A DNA stretch of 30,490 bases from the NCBI GenBank assembly GCA_017963165.1, contig JAGCTZ010000147.1:1-30490 (forward strand), in the 5' to 3' direction. Numbering within the stretch: position 1 is the stretch's first letter; the number at the start of each line of letters is the position of its first letter. The notes under the pieces were generated by a model, which did not search any database, was not told the DNA's origin, and saw nothing but the letters and a program-made list of their open reading frames with translations. The position numbers and the translations under genes were made by a program. This document shows, in pieces, positions 1 through 6,563 of this stretch. The stretch is from Treponema sp. Lineage in GTDB: Bacteria; Spirochaetota; Spirochaetia; Treponematales; Treponemataceae.

Positions 1-4
1 GAAT

Positions 5-1642
5 ATGTACGGAAATTATCTTGACGAAGCTGCAAAAATTGTAGCAGAAAAACGCGAAGAAAACATTAAGTTTGAACATGCTCGTCTTACTGCAGAAGAA
101 AAAGACGATCTTCTTTTGAAGTTCCACCCGGACCGCATTAAGGAACAGTTTACAGAGCTTAAGATTGGTCCAAACAAGGGACAGAAGGCTCCTATTGAAC
201 TTGCAGAAATGCTTCAGGCAAAGCCTCGCCTTGAACCAGAAAAAATCGACCTTAACCACATTGACTACGAAGCTGATGTTCTTGTAATTGGTGGTGGTGG
301 TGCAGGTACTTCTGCTGCAATCATGGCTAGTGAAGCTGGCGCAAAAGTATTGCTAGTTACAAAACTCCGTGTTGGAGATGCAAATACAATGATGGCCGAA
401 GGTGGTATTCAGGCTGCAGATAAGCCAAATGACTCACCTGCTCAGCACTATCTTGACGCTTTTGGTGGCGGTCACTTTGACGGAAAACCAGAACTTGTAT
501 ACACACTCGTAAACAAAGCTCCTAGCGTAATTAAGTGGCTCAACGACCTTGGTGTTGAATTTGACAAGATGCCAGACGGAACAATGGTAACAACTCACGG
601 TGGTGGTACAAGCCGCAAGCGTATGCACGCATGTAAGGACTATTCTGGTGCCGAAATTATGCGTACACTCCGCGACGAAACCTTTAACCGCGCAGACAGC
701 ATTACAGTTGTAGACTTTACAGCAGCAATCGAAATTATTAAAAATGACAAAGGCGAAGCTGCAGGTGCAGTATTGCTCAATATAGAAACTGGTGAAATCC
801 GCATTGCAAAGGCAAAGGTCGTAATTATTTCTACTGGTGGTGCCGGACGTATGCACTATCAGGGATTCCCTACTTCAAACCACTACGGTGCTACAGCTGA
901 CGGTCTTGTAATGGCTTACCGTGCCGGTGCAAAGCTTCTTTACCAGGATTCTTTACAGTACCACCCTACAGGTGCTGCTTACCCAACACAGATTCTTGGA
1001 AAGCTCGTAACAGAAAAGGTTCGCTCTCTTGGAGCAAAGCTTATCAATAAAGACGGTGAAGTTTATATCCATCCTCTTGAAACACGCGACGTAAACGCAT
1101 CAGGTATTATCCGCGAAGTTCGTGAAGGTCGTGGTGTAAAGAACGACGTACAGGAAGCTGTATGGCTCGACACTCCGATGATTGAAAAAATTCACGGAGA
1201 AGGAACAATCCTTAAATCAATTCCTGCTATGTACAACATGTTCATTAAGTATGGAATCGATATCCGTAAGGAACCAATTCTTGTTTATCCAACTCTCCAC
1301 TATCAGAACGGTGGTGTAGAAATTAACAAGACTTGCCATACAAATGTAACTAACCTTCTTGTAGCCGGAGAAGCCTCTGGTGGTGTTCACGGAACTAACC
1401 GCCTTATGGGTAACTCTTTGCTCGACGTTGTAGTATTTGGCCGTGAAGCAGGAATTGAAGCCGGTAAGATGTTCAAGGATATCAAACTCAGCGACAAGCT
1501 TAGCCTCCAACACGTAAAAGACTTTGAAAAGGAACGCGAAGCCGCTGGAATTAAGAGCGACGCCGTTTCTCCAAAAATTCTGCCACGATACACTCACGGA
1601 AATCCTGAATTTGAAAAAGCAATTCCGGGAGCTACTTTGTAA
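5..1642 (+). CDS. FAD-dependent fumarate reductase/succinate dehydrogenase-type flavoprotein
   Basis: This is a flavoprotein of the fumarate reductase/succinate dehydrogenase/L-aspartate oxidase superfamily, 545 residues. The dinucleotide-binding motif GGGGAG lies at residues 96-101. The substrate site is complete: QYHPTG at 318-323, TRD at 360-362, HYQNGG at 432-437 and HGTNRL at 462-467. The position that carries covalent FAD in membrane FrdA/SdhA (His in HTVAAQGG) reads NTMMAEGG here (128-135), so FAD is probably bound non-covalently. About 85 residues precede the Rossmann fold; as I recall, this HPD...IGPNKG...PIE leader is shared by a clostridial/deltaproteobacterial/spirochaete subfamily. 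No signal peptide or membrane helix is seen, so it should be cytoplasmic. Only four bases precede the ATG, so a start further upstream cannot be excluded. Arginine codons are almost all CGC/CGT, a sign of high expression. The physiological direction (fumarate reduction or succinate oxidation) is inferred, not seen. Confidence 0.85.
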   Translation: MYGNYLDEAAKIVAEKREENIKFEHARLTAEEKDDLLLKFHPDRIKEQFTELKIGPNKGQKAPIELAEMLQAKPRLEPEKIDLNHIDYEADVLVIGGGGAGTSAAIMASEAGAKVLLVTKLRVGDANTMMAEGGIQAADKPNDSPAQHYLDAFGGGHFDGKPELVYTLVNKAPSVIKWLNDLGVEFDKMPDGTMVTTHGGGTSRKRMHACKDYSGAEIMRTLRDETFNRADSITVVDFTAAIEIIKNDKGEAAGAVLLNIETGEIRIAKAKVVIISTGGAGRMHYQGFPTSNHYGATADGLVMAYRAGAKLLYQDSLQYHPTGAAYPTQILGKLVTEKVRSLGAKLINKDGEVYIHPLETRDVNASGIIREVREGRGVKNDVQEAVWLDTPMIEKIHGEGTILKSIPAMYNMFIKYGIDIRKEPILVYPTLHYQNGGVEINKTCHTNVTNLLVAGEASGGVHGTNRLMGNSLLDVVVFGREAGIEAGKMFKDIKLSDKLSLQHVKDFEKEREAAGIKSDAVSPKILPRYTHGNPEFEKAIPGATL

Positions 1643-1652
1643 AATCTTTGGG

Positions 1653-1684
1653 TTGCGGCCCTTCGACAGGCTCAGGGACCGCAA
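1653..1684. repeat. Dispersed-repeat copy inside a hairpin
   Basis: Perfect 6-bp arms TTGCGG (1653-1658) and CCGCAA (1679-1684) flank a core, CCCTTCGACAGGCTCAGGG, that itself starts CCCT and ends AGGG. The core plus the following ACC matches, with one mismatch in 22, the reverse complement of 30450-30471 at the far end of the window. It starts 11 bp after the flavoprotein stop codon. The hairpin could end that transcript, but no T-run follows (AAAACATAT). I know this core from other bacterial genomes as a dispersed repeat whose translation reads FDRLRD/FDKLRD. Confidence 0.75.
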
Positions 1685-1692
1685 AACATATA

Positions 1693-1721
1693 TTGAAGAA
1701 ACCTCAAAATTTATATATAAT
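1693..1721 (+). promoter_or_regulatory. Sigma-70-type promoter of the exchanger-family transporter
   Basis: TTGAAG (1693-1698), a 17-bp spacer and a perfect TATAAT (1716-1721) predict transcription from about 1728, with a 30-nt leader before the ATG at 1758. GAGG at 1747-1750 is the ribosome-binding site, 7 nt before the start. Confidence 0.6.
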
Positions 1722-1750
1722 ATTGCAATTATTTTATATATATTTTGAGG
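1702..1750. promoter_or_regulatory. 19-bp dyad spanning -10 box, start site and Shine-Dalgarno
   Basis: The arms at 1702-1720 and 1732-1750 are reverse complements at 18 of 19 positions, separated by 11 bases that contain the palindrome ATTGCAAT. The dyad centre (about 1726) falls almost on the predicted start of transcription. The left arm covers the -10 box; the right arm ends in the GAGG ribosome-binding site. As DNA it looks like an operator. In a read-through transcript from the upstream gene, CCTC would pair with GAGG and hide the ribosome-binding site. Which role applies cannot be decided from sequence. Confidence 0.6.
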
Positions 1751-1757
1751 TCATATC

Positions 1758-2993
1758 ATGGTTCTTTTTGGTGGAATCTTATCAATCAAAACAATTACTT
1801 TTTTAACTTTCTGTGTATTCTTAATCGCCGGATTAGGATACCTTCTTGGTAGAATCACTATTAAAGGTGTTTCTTTGGGAACTGCAGGAGTATTTATTAT
1901 TGCCCTGCTCTTTGGTGCTTTTCTTTACAACCCTCTTGCAAATCAGCTCAAGGTCGGTGGAACAACTTATGTTTCAAACGCGCTCAAAATCGTAGAAAAT
2001 CTTGGTCTTATTCTTTTTGTTACATCAGTAGGTTTTATTGCAGGTCCAAGCTTCTTTGGCGATCTTAAGAAAAACTTTAAGTCTTACATTCTGCTTGGTC
2101 TTATGATTATCATTATTGGTGGTCTTAGCTGTGCAGCATGTATCTGGTTTGACTACAAGGTATTTGATCGTCCGCTTGAAGAAGTTAGCGCAATGCTCGT
2201 AGGTCTTCTTTCCGGTTCGCTTACTTCTACTCCTGCTTTCTCTGCAGCAAAAGCAACCGTAACAGACTCTGCACTCTTTACTGCAAATCAGCTTGAAGAT
2301 ATTGTAGCTGTAGGACACGGAATTGCATATCTTTTTGGTGTAGTTGGTGTAGTTCTTTTTGTACAGCTTGTTCCAAAGTTTGAAAAAGCAGATATGGATG
2401 CAGAACGCACAAAGCTCAGCGAATCTGCTCCAGAAGCCCCAAGCAAGCTTACAGGAACAGAGCTTGAGCTTGATCCTCTTGGTTTCTGTCCATTCTCTGT
2501 AGTTGCACTTCTTGGAATTTTAGTTGGTTCATTTAAGTTTGGAAACTTCTCTCTTACGACAACTGGTGGTTGTCTTATTCTTGCCCTTATTTTTGGTCAC
2601 TTCCAGAAAATTGGTAAAATCAAGATTATGCCTGAAGAAGCAACACTCAAGGTTTTCCGCGAGCTCGGTCTTATGCTCTTCTTGATTGGTGCCGGTGTTG
2701 CAGGTGGTGCAAGCTTTGTTAAGTACTTTGAATGGGTATACTTTATCTACGGAATCATTATGACACTGCTTCCAATGATAATCGGATTCATCTTTGCTAA
2801 GTTTGCCCTCAAGCTCAATTTGCTCAACAACCTTGGTTCTATCTGTGGTGGTATGACATCTACTCCAGCTCTTGGAACTCTTATTGGTACAGCAAAGACA
2901 GAAAAAGTTGCAGGTGCTTATGCATCTACTTATCCGATTGCACTTGTTGCAGTTGTAATTGTTTCGCAGCTTTTGATTATCTTCTTCAGATAA
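1758..2993 (+). CDS. Aspartate:alanine exchanger (AAE/YidE-YbjL) family transporter
   Basis: A 411-residue integral membrane protein made of two related halves, the hallmark of the YidE/YbjL duplication (AAE) family. The diagnostic motifs are GSLTSTPAFSAA (153-164) and GGMTSTPALGTL (364-375). Each half carries about five hydrophobic segments. YidE-type members are near 550 residues and hold two TrkA-C/RCK domains between the halves; here only a ~40-residue charged linker (205-243) remains, so this is the short, RCK-less form. AspT of the family exchanges aspartate for alanine, but substrates of most members are unknown. Its position after a fumarate-reductase-type flavoprotein makes a C4-dicarboxylate or aspartate substrate plausible (inference). 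It has its own promoter and a GAGG ribosome-binding site 7 nt upstream of the ATG. Confidence 0.85.
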   Translation: MVLFGGILSIKTITFLTFCVFLIAGLGYLLGRITIKGVSLGTAGVFIIALLFGAFLYNPLANQLKVGGTTYVSNALKIVENLGLILFVTSVGFIAGPSFFGDLKKNFKSYILLGLMIIIIGGLSCAACIWFDYKVFDRPLEEVSAMLVGLLSGSLTSTPAFSAAKATVTDSALFTANQLEDIVAVGHGIAYLFGVVGVVLFVQLVPKFEKADMDAERTKLSESAPEAPSKLTGTELELDPLGFCPFSVVALLGILVGSFKFGNFSLTTTGGCLILALIFGHFQKIGKIKIMPEEATLKVFRELGLMLFLIGAGVAGGASFVKYFEWVYFIYGIIMTLLPMIIGFIFAKFALKLNLLNNLGSICGGMTSTPALGTLIGTAKTEKVAGAYASTYPIALVAVVIVSQLLIIFFR

Positions 2994-3011
2994 TTACACA
3001 ATATATAAAAT

Positions 3012-3043
3012 AAAACCCGGTCTTAATGGCCGGGCTTTTTTTT
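3012..3043. terminator. Bidirectional intrinsic terminator between convergent genes
   Basis: CCCGGTC (3016-3022) pairs with GGCCGGG (3028-3034) across loop TTAAT, with one G-U pair. The + strand continues with eight T (3036-3043). On the - strand the stem is followed by TTTTATTTTA. It serves the transporter on one side and dnaB on the other; the last bases overlap the dnaB stop codon. Confidence 0.85.
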
Positions 3044-4370
3044 ATTCTTCACGTTTATTTGCAAAGGTTGAATAAGAAGGAATAAACATAATATTTATAT
3101 CACCTGTAGGACCGTTACGCTGCTTTGCCAGAATAATTTTTGCATCCTGTACAGCCATTGTTTCATCTTTTTTGCGTTCACGATCAATAAACATTACAAC
3201 ATCGGCATCCTGTTCAATAGAACCAGAACCTCTAAGCTGTGCAAGGTTTGGTTCATGACCTTCGGCATCGCGGGCTACCTGACAAAGCGCAACAATTGGA
3301 ATATGAAGCTCGCGGGCAAGAGCTTTTAATGATTTTGAAATTTCTGAAACCTGTTCATAAACCGGTGCTGAAGAATTTTCTGTTGTGATAAGACCAATAT
3401 AGTCTATAAAAATGATTTGCACATTATGGTTAGAAACCATTCGTCTGGCCATAGCTCTAAGCTCAAGAAGACGCATATTTGGAGTATCAACTGTATACAA
3501 AGGTGCTTCGAACCATCTTCCAGCTGCATTCTGAATCTTTACAAAGTCTTCTTTTTTCAACATACCGGAACGCATTTTTGACATATCAACATGCGAAGTC
3601 ATAGAAAGAAGACGCATACCAATTGATTCATAAGGCATTTCAAGCGAAAAGAATCCGCAGCTTATTTTTCGTTCAAGTGCAATATGAGTCATCATTGACA
3701 AAGCAAGAGCGGTTTTTCCTATAGATGGTCTGGCACCAATAATAATCAATTCAGAAGGCTGAAATCCCGAAGTCATTATATCAAGTTTGCTAAAGCCGCT
3801 TGGAACTCCTGAAAATTCGGCTTTGTTATTATATCGCATCTGAATTAATTCAATATCTTTGATAACGATATTCTTGATTGAATAAATTGTTGTAGTTTCA
3901 TTTCGTTCTGCAAGTGCAAAAATTCTTTTTTCTGCAATATCAAGCAGAGATTTACTGTCATTTTCATATTCAAATGACATTGAGCGGAGTTCTGAAGAAG
4001 TTTTTATAAGCTCGCGTCTTGTAGAACAATCATTTACAATATCTGCGTAATGCTCGATATTTGAAGCAGAAGGAACAAGCTCTGTAAGAGAAGCAATATA
4101 ACCGGCTCCACCAACCTGTTCAAGTTTACCAATCTTTCTTAATTCTTCAACAAGAGAAAGTGTATCTCCGTGAATACCTTTGGCATAAAGACTTACAAAT
4201 ACATCATAAATAATCTGATGCTGCAAAGAATAAAAACGATCAGATTTTAATGTTGAAACAATAAGAGCCATTGAACTCCAATCGGTTAAAAGCGCACCAA
4301 GAACTGCCTGTTCTGCCTCTATATTATGAGGTGGAGTTTTGGACTGTAATTCTTTTTGTGATATATCCAT
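3042..4370 (-). CDS. dnaB: Replicative DNA helicase DnaB
   Basis: The hexameric 5'-3' helicase that unwinds the fork and recruits primase. At 442 residues it has the usual length. The N-terminal DnaB domain (PPHNIEAEQAVLGALL, from residue 13) is followed by the RecA-like domain with Walker A GARPSIGKT at 212-220 and Walker B IIFIDY at 319-324. The family motif SLKALARELHIPIVALCQ and the glutamine-rich QLRGSGSIEQDADVV segment follow. No intein interrupts the P-loop. The start ATG has GGGAGA about 6 nt upstream. It is the last gene of the rpsF-ssb-rpsR-rplI-dnaB block, but a strong terminator stands between rplI and dnaB, so its expression may depend on read-through or on a weak promoter inside the 96-bp gap. 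Confidence 0.97.
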   Translation of the reverse strand: MDISQKELQSKTPPHNIEAEQAVLGALLTDWSSMALIVSTLKSDRFYSLQHQIIYDVFVSLYAKGIHGDTLSLVEELRKIGKLEQVGGAGYIASLTELVPSASNIEHYADIVNDCSTRRELIKTSSELRSMSFEYENDSKSLLDIAEKRIFALAERNETTTIYSIKNIVIKDIELIQMRYNNKAEFSGVPSGFSKLDIMTSGFQPSELIIIGARPSIGKTALALSMMTHIALERKISCGFFSLEMPYESIGMRLLSMTSHVDMSKMRSGMLKKEDFVKIQNAAGRWFEAPLYTVDTPNMRLLELRAMARRMVSNHNVQIIFIDYIGLITTENSSAPVYEQVSEISKSLKALARELHIPIVALCQVARDAEGHEPNLAQLRGSGSIEQDADVVMFIDRERKKDETMAVQDAKIILAKQRNGPTGDINIMFIPSYSTFANKREE

Positions 4371-4385
4371 AAGTTTCTCCCAGAT

Positions 4386-4420
4386 AAAAAAAAGCGGTAT
4401 GTTTTAATATACCGCTTTTT
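4386..4420. terminator. Strong intrinsic terminator between rplI and dnaB
   Basis: GCGGTAT (4394-4400) and ATACCGC (4409-4415) form a perfect 7-bp stem, extended by the flanking A8 and T6 runs. Read on the - strand, in the direction of the operon, the stem is followed by eight T and then, within 16 nt, by the dnaB start. It therefore ends most rplI transcripts right at the dnaB ribosome-binding site. Confidence 0.8.
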
Positions 4421-4421
4421 T

Positions 4422-4452
4422 AAGATAATTCTAGAATAATTATCTTTTTTTT
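4422..4452. terminator. AT-rich second hairpin beside the rplI terminator
   Basis: AAGATAATT (4422-4430) and AATTATCTT (4438-4446) form a perfect 9-bp stem with loop CTAGAAT; a T-run follows on the + strand (to 4452). It lies 6 bp from the GC-rich hairpin, so rplI messages end in two consecutive stem-loops. It could equally be a protein-binding dyad. Confidence 0.5.
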
Positions 4453-4466
4453 ATATAACGAATGTA

Positions 4467-5081
4467 TTATTCAGCAGCTGGGGCATCAGCAGCAGGTGCT
4501 TCTGCTTCAGGTGCAGCTGGTTCTTCAGCAGCAGGTGCAGCTTCTGGCTTAGCTTCAACAGCAGGAGCATCTGCCTTTGGAGCCTTAGCATTCTTTGAAG
4601 GCTTTGCAGCTTTTTCTTCTGCAGGTGCTTCTACATTCTGAGCCTTTACAACAACATGAATTTCAGCAGTCTGAGCTTCATAAAGCTTAATTGTGATTTT
4701 GTAAGTACCAACAGATTTAATTGCAGCACCAGGAAGTTCAATACGCTTGCGTTCGATTTCGAAACCGAGCTTAGCAAGAGCTTCTGCAACAACATGTGCA
4801 GAAACAGCTCCGTAAAGCTTTCCGTTTGATCCAGCAGGCATTGCAACTTCTACATTCAAAGCTTCAAGCTTATCCTTAAGACTTGCAGAATCCTTTCTCT
4901 TCTGTTCCTTGCGTGCTTCAATTTCTGCTTTGCGTGCTTCGAACATAAGAACTGTAGCTTCATTGTAAGGTACAGCAAGATTACGTGGAAGAAGGAAGTT
5001 GCGTGCATATCCGTTAGCAACGTTCTTTACATCACCTTCTTCACCAAGTGATTTAACGTCTACGTTAAGAATTACTTTCAT
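4467..5081 (-). CDS. rplI: 50S ribosomal protein bL9 with acidic Ala/Pro-rich tail
   Basis: bL9 binds 23S rRNA near the L1 stalk. Residues 1-149 match the whole family: the signature LGEEGDVKNVANGYARNFLLP lies near the N-terminus, then the long linker helix (47-75) and the C-terminal globular domain to about 148. The protein then continues for ~55 residues made almost only of Ala, Pro, Glu, Lys and Asp (150-204), absent from the typical ~150-residue bL9. Such tails are probably disordered; their role is unknown. The start ATG has AGAGGA 6 nt upstream. It lies 72 bp after rpsR on the same strand, inside the ribosomal/replication block. Confidence 0.96.
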   Translation of the reverse strand: MKVILNVDVKSLGEEGDVKNVANGYARNFLLPRNLAVPYNEATVLMFEARKAEIEARKEQKRKDSASLKDKLEALNVEVAMPAGSNGKLYGAVSAHVVAEALAKLGFEIERKRIELPGAAIKSVGTYKITIKLYEAQTAEIHVVVKAQNVEAPAEEKAAKPSKNAKAPKADAPAVEAKPEAAPAAEEPAAPEAEAPAADAPAAE

Positions 5082-5153
5082 TTGTTTTCCTCTAGCTCCT
5101 GTATTTTTTTAAGTAATGATTCGGAGTATAAACCATTACCAGTTAACTTTATT

Positions 5154-5486
5154 CTAGTCAGCAACAAAAGGAAGCAAGCTGATTGAGCGAGCTCTTTTGA
5201 TAGCCTTTGCAACTTCACGCTGATGTTTAGCGCAAGTTCCAGTTATACGGCGTGGAAGAATCTTACCGCGTTCTGTCATATAACGGCGGAGAGAATCTGC
5301 ATCCTTATAATCGATTTTTGCTTTGTTAGCACAGAAACGGCAAACCTTCTTGCGGAAATATGTTTTGCCCTTTGCGCGTCCGTCACGGTCATCTTCACGA
5401 CCTTCATTTTCTGCAGTCACCTGTTCCATCTGAACTTCCTGTGACATTTCCTGTTTTTCTTCCATTTCCTGATTTTCTTCAGACAT
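5154..5486 (-). CDS. rpsR: 30S ribosomal protein bS18 with Glu-rich N-terminal extension
   Basis: bS18 pairs with bS6 on the 30S platform. The core (42-110) carries [37 protein letters not shown], the family signature. Cys pairs CxxC (49/52) and CAKH near residue 84 form a candidate zinc site (a C+ paralogue type); many bS18 lack these residues. The first ~40 residues are an acidic Glu/Gln/Met-rich extension, making 110 residues against the usual 75-85. The ATG is supported by AAGGAG about 11 nt upstream; the extension contains further Met codons, but none has a better site. It lies between ssb and rplI in the conserved order. Confidence 0.95.
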   Translation of the reverse strand: MSEENQEMEEKQEMSQEVQMEQVTAENEGREDDRDGRAKGKTYFRKKVCRFCANKAKIDYKDADSLRRYMTERGKILPRRITGTCAKHQREVAKAIKRARSISLLPFVAD

Positions 5487-5508
5487 ATTAATTTAATCTC
5501 CTTATTGA

Positions 5509-5982
5509 TTAGAACGGAATATCCTCTGGGAAGTCGCTTCCTGTATCACCATAAGATTCTGACGAGTATCCGCCCTGGAATCCACCGGCAGCAGCATTAT
5601 TTGAAGGCTGGAACTTTGGTGCGCCAGAAGGCTGACTATCATTTTTTCCGCCTAAAAGCTGAACATTGTTAGCAACAATACTTATCTTACTCATTTTCTG
5701 ACCGTCTTTTTCCCAACGATCCTGCTTAAGATAACCATCAATTGCAATCTGCTTGCCTTTTGTAAGATATGGTTTAAGGTTTTCGGCTGTTTTTCCCCAG
5801 ATTGTTACATCAAAATAATTGACTTCATCAACCCACTGATCACCATTTTTTCTGCTTCGGTTGACAGCAATGCTTACATTTGCTCTGGCTTGTCCATTAG
5901 CAACATAACCAAAACTACGTTCGTCAGTTCCTAAATCCTTGGTAAGACGTCCTATAAGAACAACATGATTTAAATCTGTCAT
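5509..5982 (-). CDS. ssb: Single-stranded DNA-binding protein SSB
   Basis: SSB coats single-stranded DNA and recruits replication and repair partners. The OB fold (residues 1-112) opens with LNHVVLIGRLTKDL and includes the conserved NYFDVTIWGKTAENLKPYLTKG region. A Gly/Ser/Asn-rich linker (113-146) leads to the acidic tip DFPEDIPF, the docking peptide for partners such as PriA, which is also encoded in this window. Length, 157 residues, is typical. GAGGAG lies 7 nt before the ATG. It sits between rpsF and rpsR, the near-universal bacterial arrangement. Confidence 0.97.
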   Translation of the reverse strand: MTDLNHVVLIGRLTKDLGTDERSFGYVANGQARANVSIAVNRSRKNGDQWVDEVNYFDVTIWGKTAENLKPYLTKGKQIAIDGYLKQDRWEKDGQKMSKISIVANNVQLLGGKNDSQPSGAPKFQPSNNAAAGGFQGGYSSESYGDTGSDFPEDIPF

Positions 5983-6018
5983 ATAAAGCTCCTCTTTGTG
6001 ATTTGGATTGTTTTCAGA

Positions 6019-6303
6019 TTATTTTTCGTCAATACGAACAAACTGATATTTCAAAAGATTCATATTGATTTTGAATTCCTTATCAATGTCAGTAATTTTG
6101 CTTGGGTTGAGTTTCATTGTATAAAGAACAAAACGTCCGCGCTTCTGTTTTTTGATTTCGTAGGTAAGATCGCGGTCACCGAAAGGTTTTTCCTCTTCAA
6201 TTTCCGCACCGAATTTGGTGAGAGTGCCTTTTACATCTTCGGCACCTTTTTTTGACTTTTCATCCTCTAAAGGAAAAATAGTCATAAGTTCATACTTTTT
6301 CAT
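6019..6303 (-). CDS. rpsF: 30S ribosomal protein bS6
   Basis: bS6 forms a heterodimer with bS18 on the 30S platform. The protein begins MKKYELMTIFP, the family N-terminus, and carries the RDLTYEIKKQKRGRFVLYTM core. The open frame extends ten codons further to an ATG at 6333, but the perfect AGGAG 7 nt upstream of the ATG at 6301-6303 and the family alignment fix the shorter start (94 residues). It is the first gene of the operon, read from a strong promoter at 6471-6499 with a ~160-nt leader. The ribosome-binding site lies inside a stem with a CC(G) bulge that may be the S6:S18 autoregulatory site. Confidence 0.96.
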   Translation of the reverse strand: MKKYELMTIFPLEDEKSKKGAEDVKGTLTKFGAEIEEEKPFGDRDLTYEIKKQKRGRFVLYTMKLNPSKITDIDKEFKINMNLLKYQFVRIDEK

Positions 6304-6310
6304 AAGTATC

Positions 6311-6353
6311 TCCTGAAATTTAGTATTCTGCATATACAGAACATTTCGGAGGA
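6311..6353 (-). promoter_or_regulatory. Candidate S6:S18-binding leader stem over the rpsF ribosome-binding site
   Basis: On the - strand, TCCT-CC-GAAAT (6343-6353) pairs with ATTTC-AGGA (6311-6319), leaving a CC bulge next to G. An inner hairpin TTCTG/CAGAA closes the structure. The AGGA partner is the rpsF ribosome-binding site. Published S6:S18 leader motifs carry a CCG bulge in a stem by the rpsF start, so this matches in position and in the bulge. The leader also holds an 11-bp hairpin at 6393-6419 and a bulged one at 6433-6457. The folds are by eye. Confidence 0.5.
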
Positions 6354-6470
6354 CAGTAATACAAGTCCCAATCGACGATTAAAGAAATGTACAACAAAAA
6401 CCCGAGATGGATTTTTGTTCCTCCTTATGGACAAAGGAAAGCCACAAAAGTGACTTCCAAGGATTTGTAT

Positions 6471-6499
6471 AGTATATAAAAAAGCACCTTTATAGTCAA
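6471..6499 (-). promoter_or_regulatory. Promoter of the rpsF operon
   Basis: Read on the - strand: TTGACT, exactly 17 bp, TATACT. This is one of the best sigma-70-type matches in the window. It predicts transcription from about 6464 and a leader of about 160 nt before rpsF. Confidence 0.8.
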
Positions 6500-6563
6500 T
6501 ATAAAGCATTTACAATGATTCTGAATTAAGTAAAAGTATTATAAATAAGTTTAATTTAAAGAC

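Noticed and set aside
1524..1748. A 74-codon + frame across the end of the flavoprotein gene, containing PFDRLRD
   Set aside because: The middle is only a translation of the dispersed repeat and the rest overlaps a well-supported gene and a promoter.
6304..6333. Ten-codon longer rpsF
   Set aside because: The extra codons contain the AGGAG of the true start and do not match the bS6 N-terminus.
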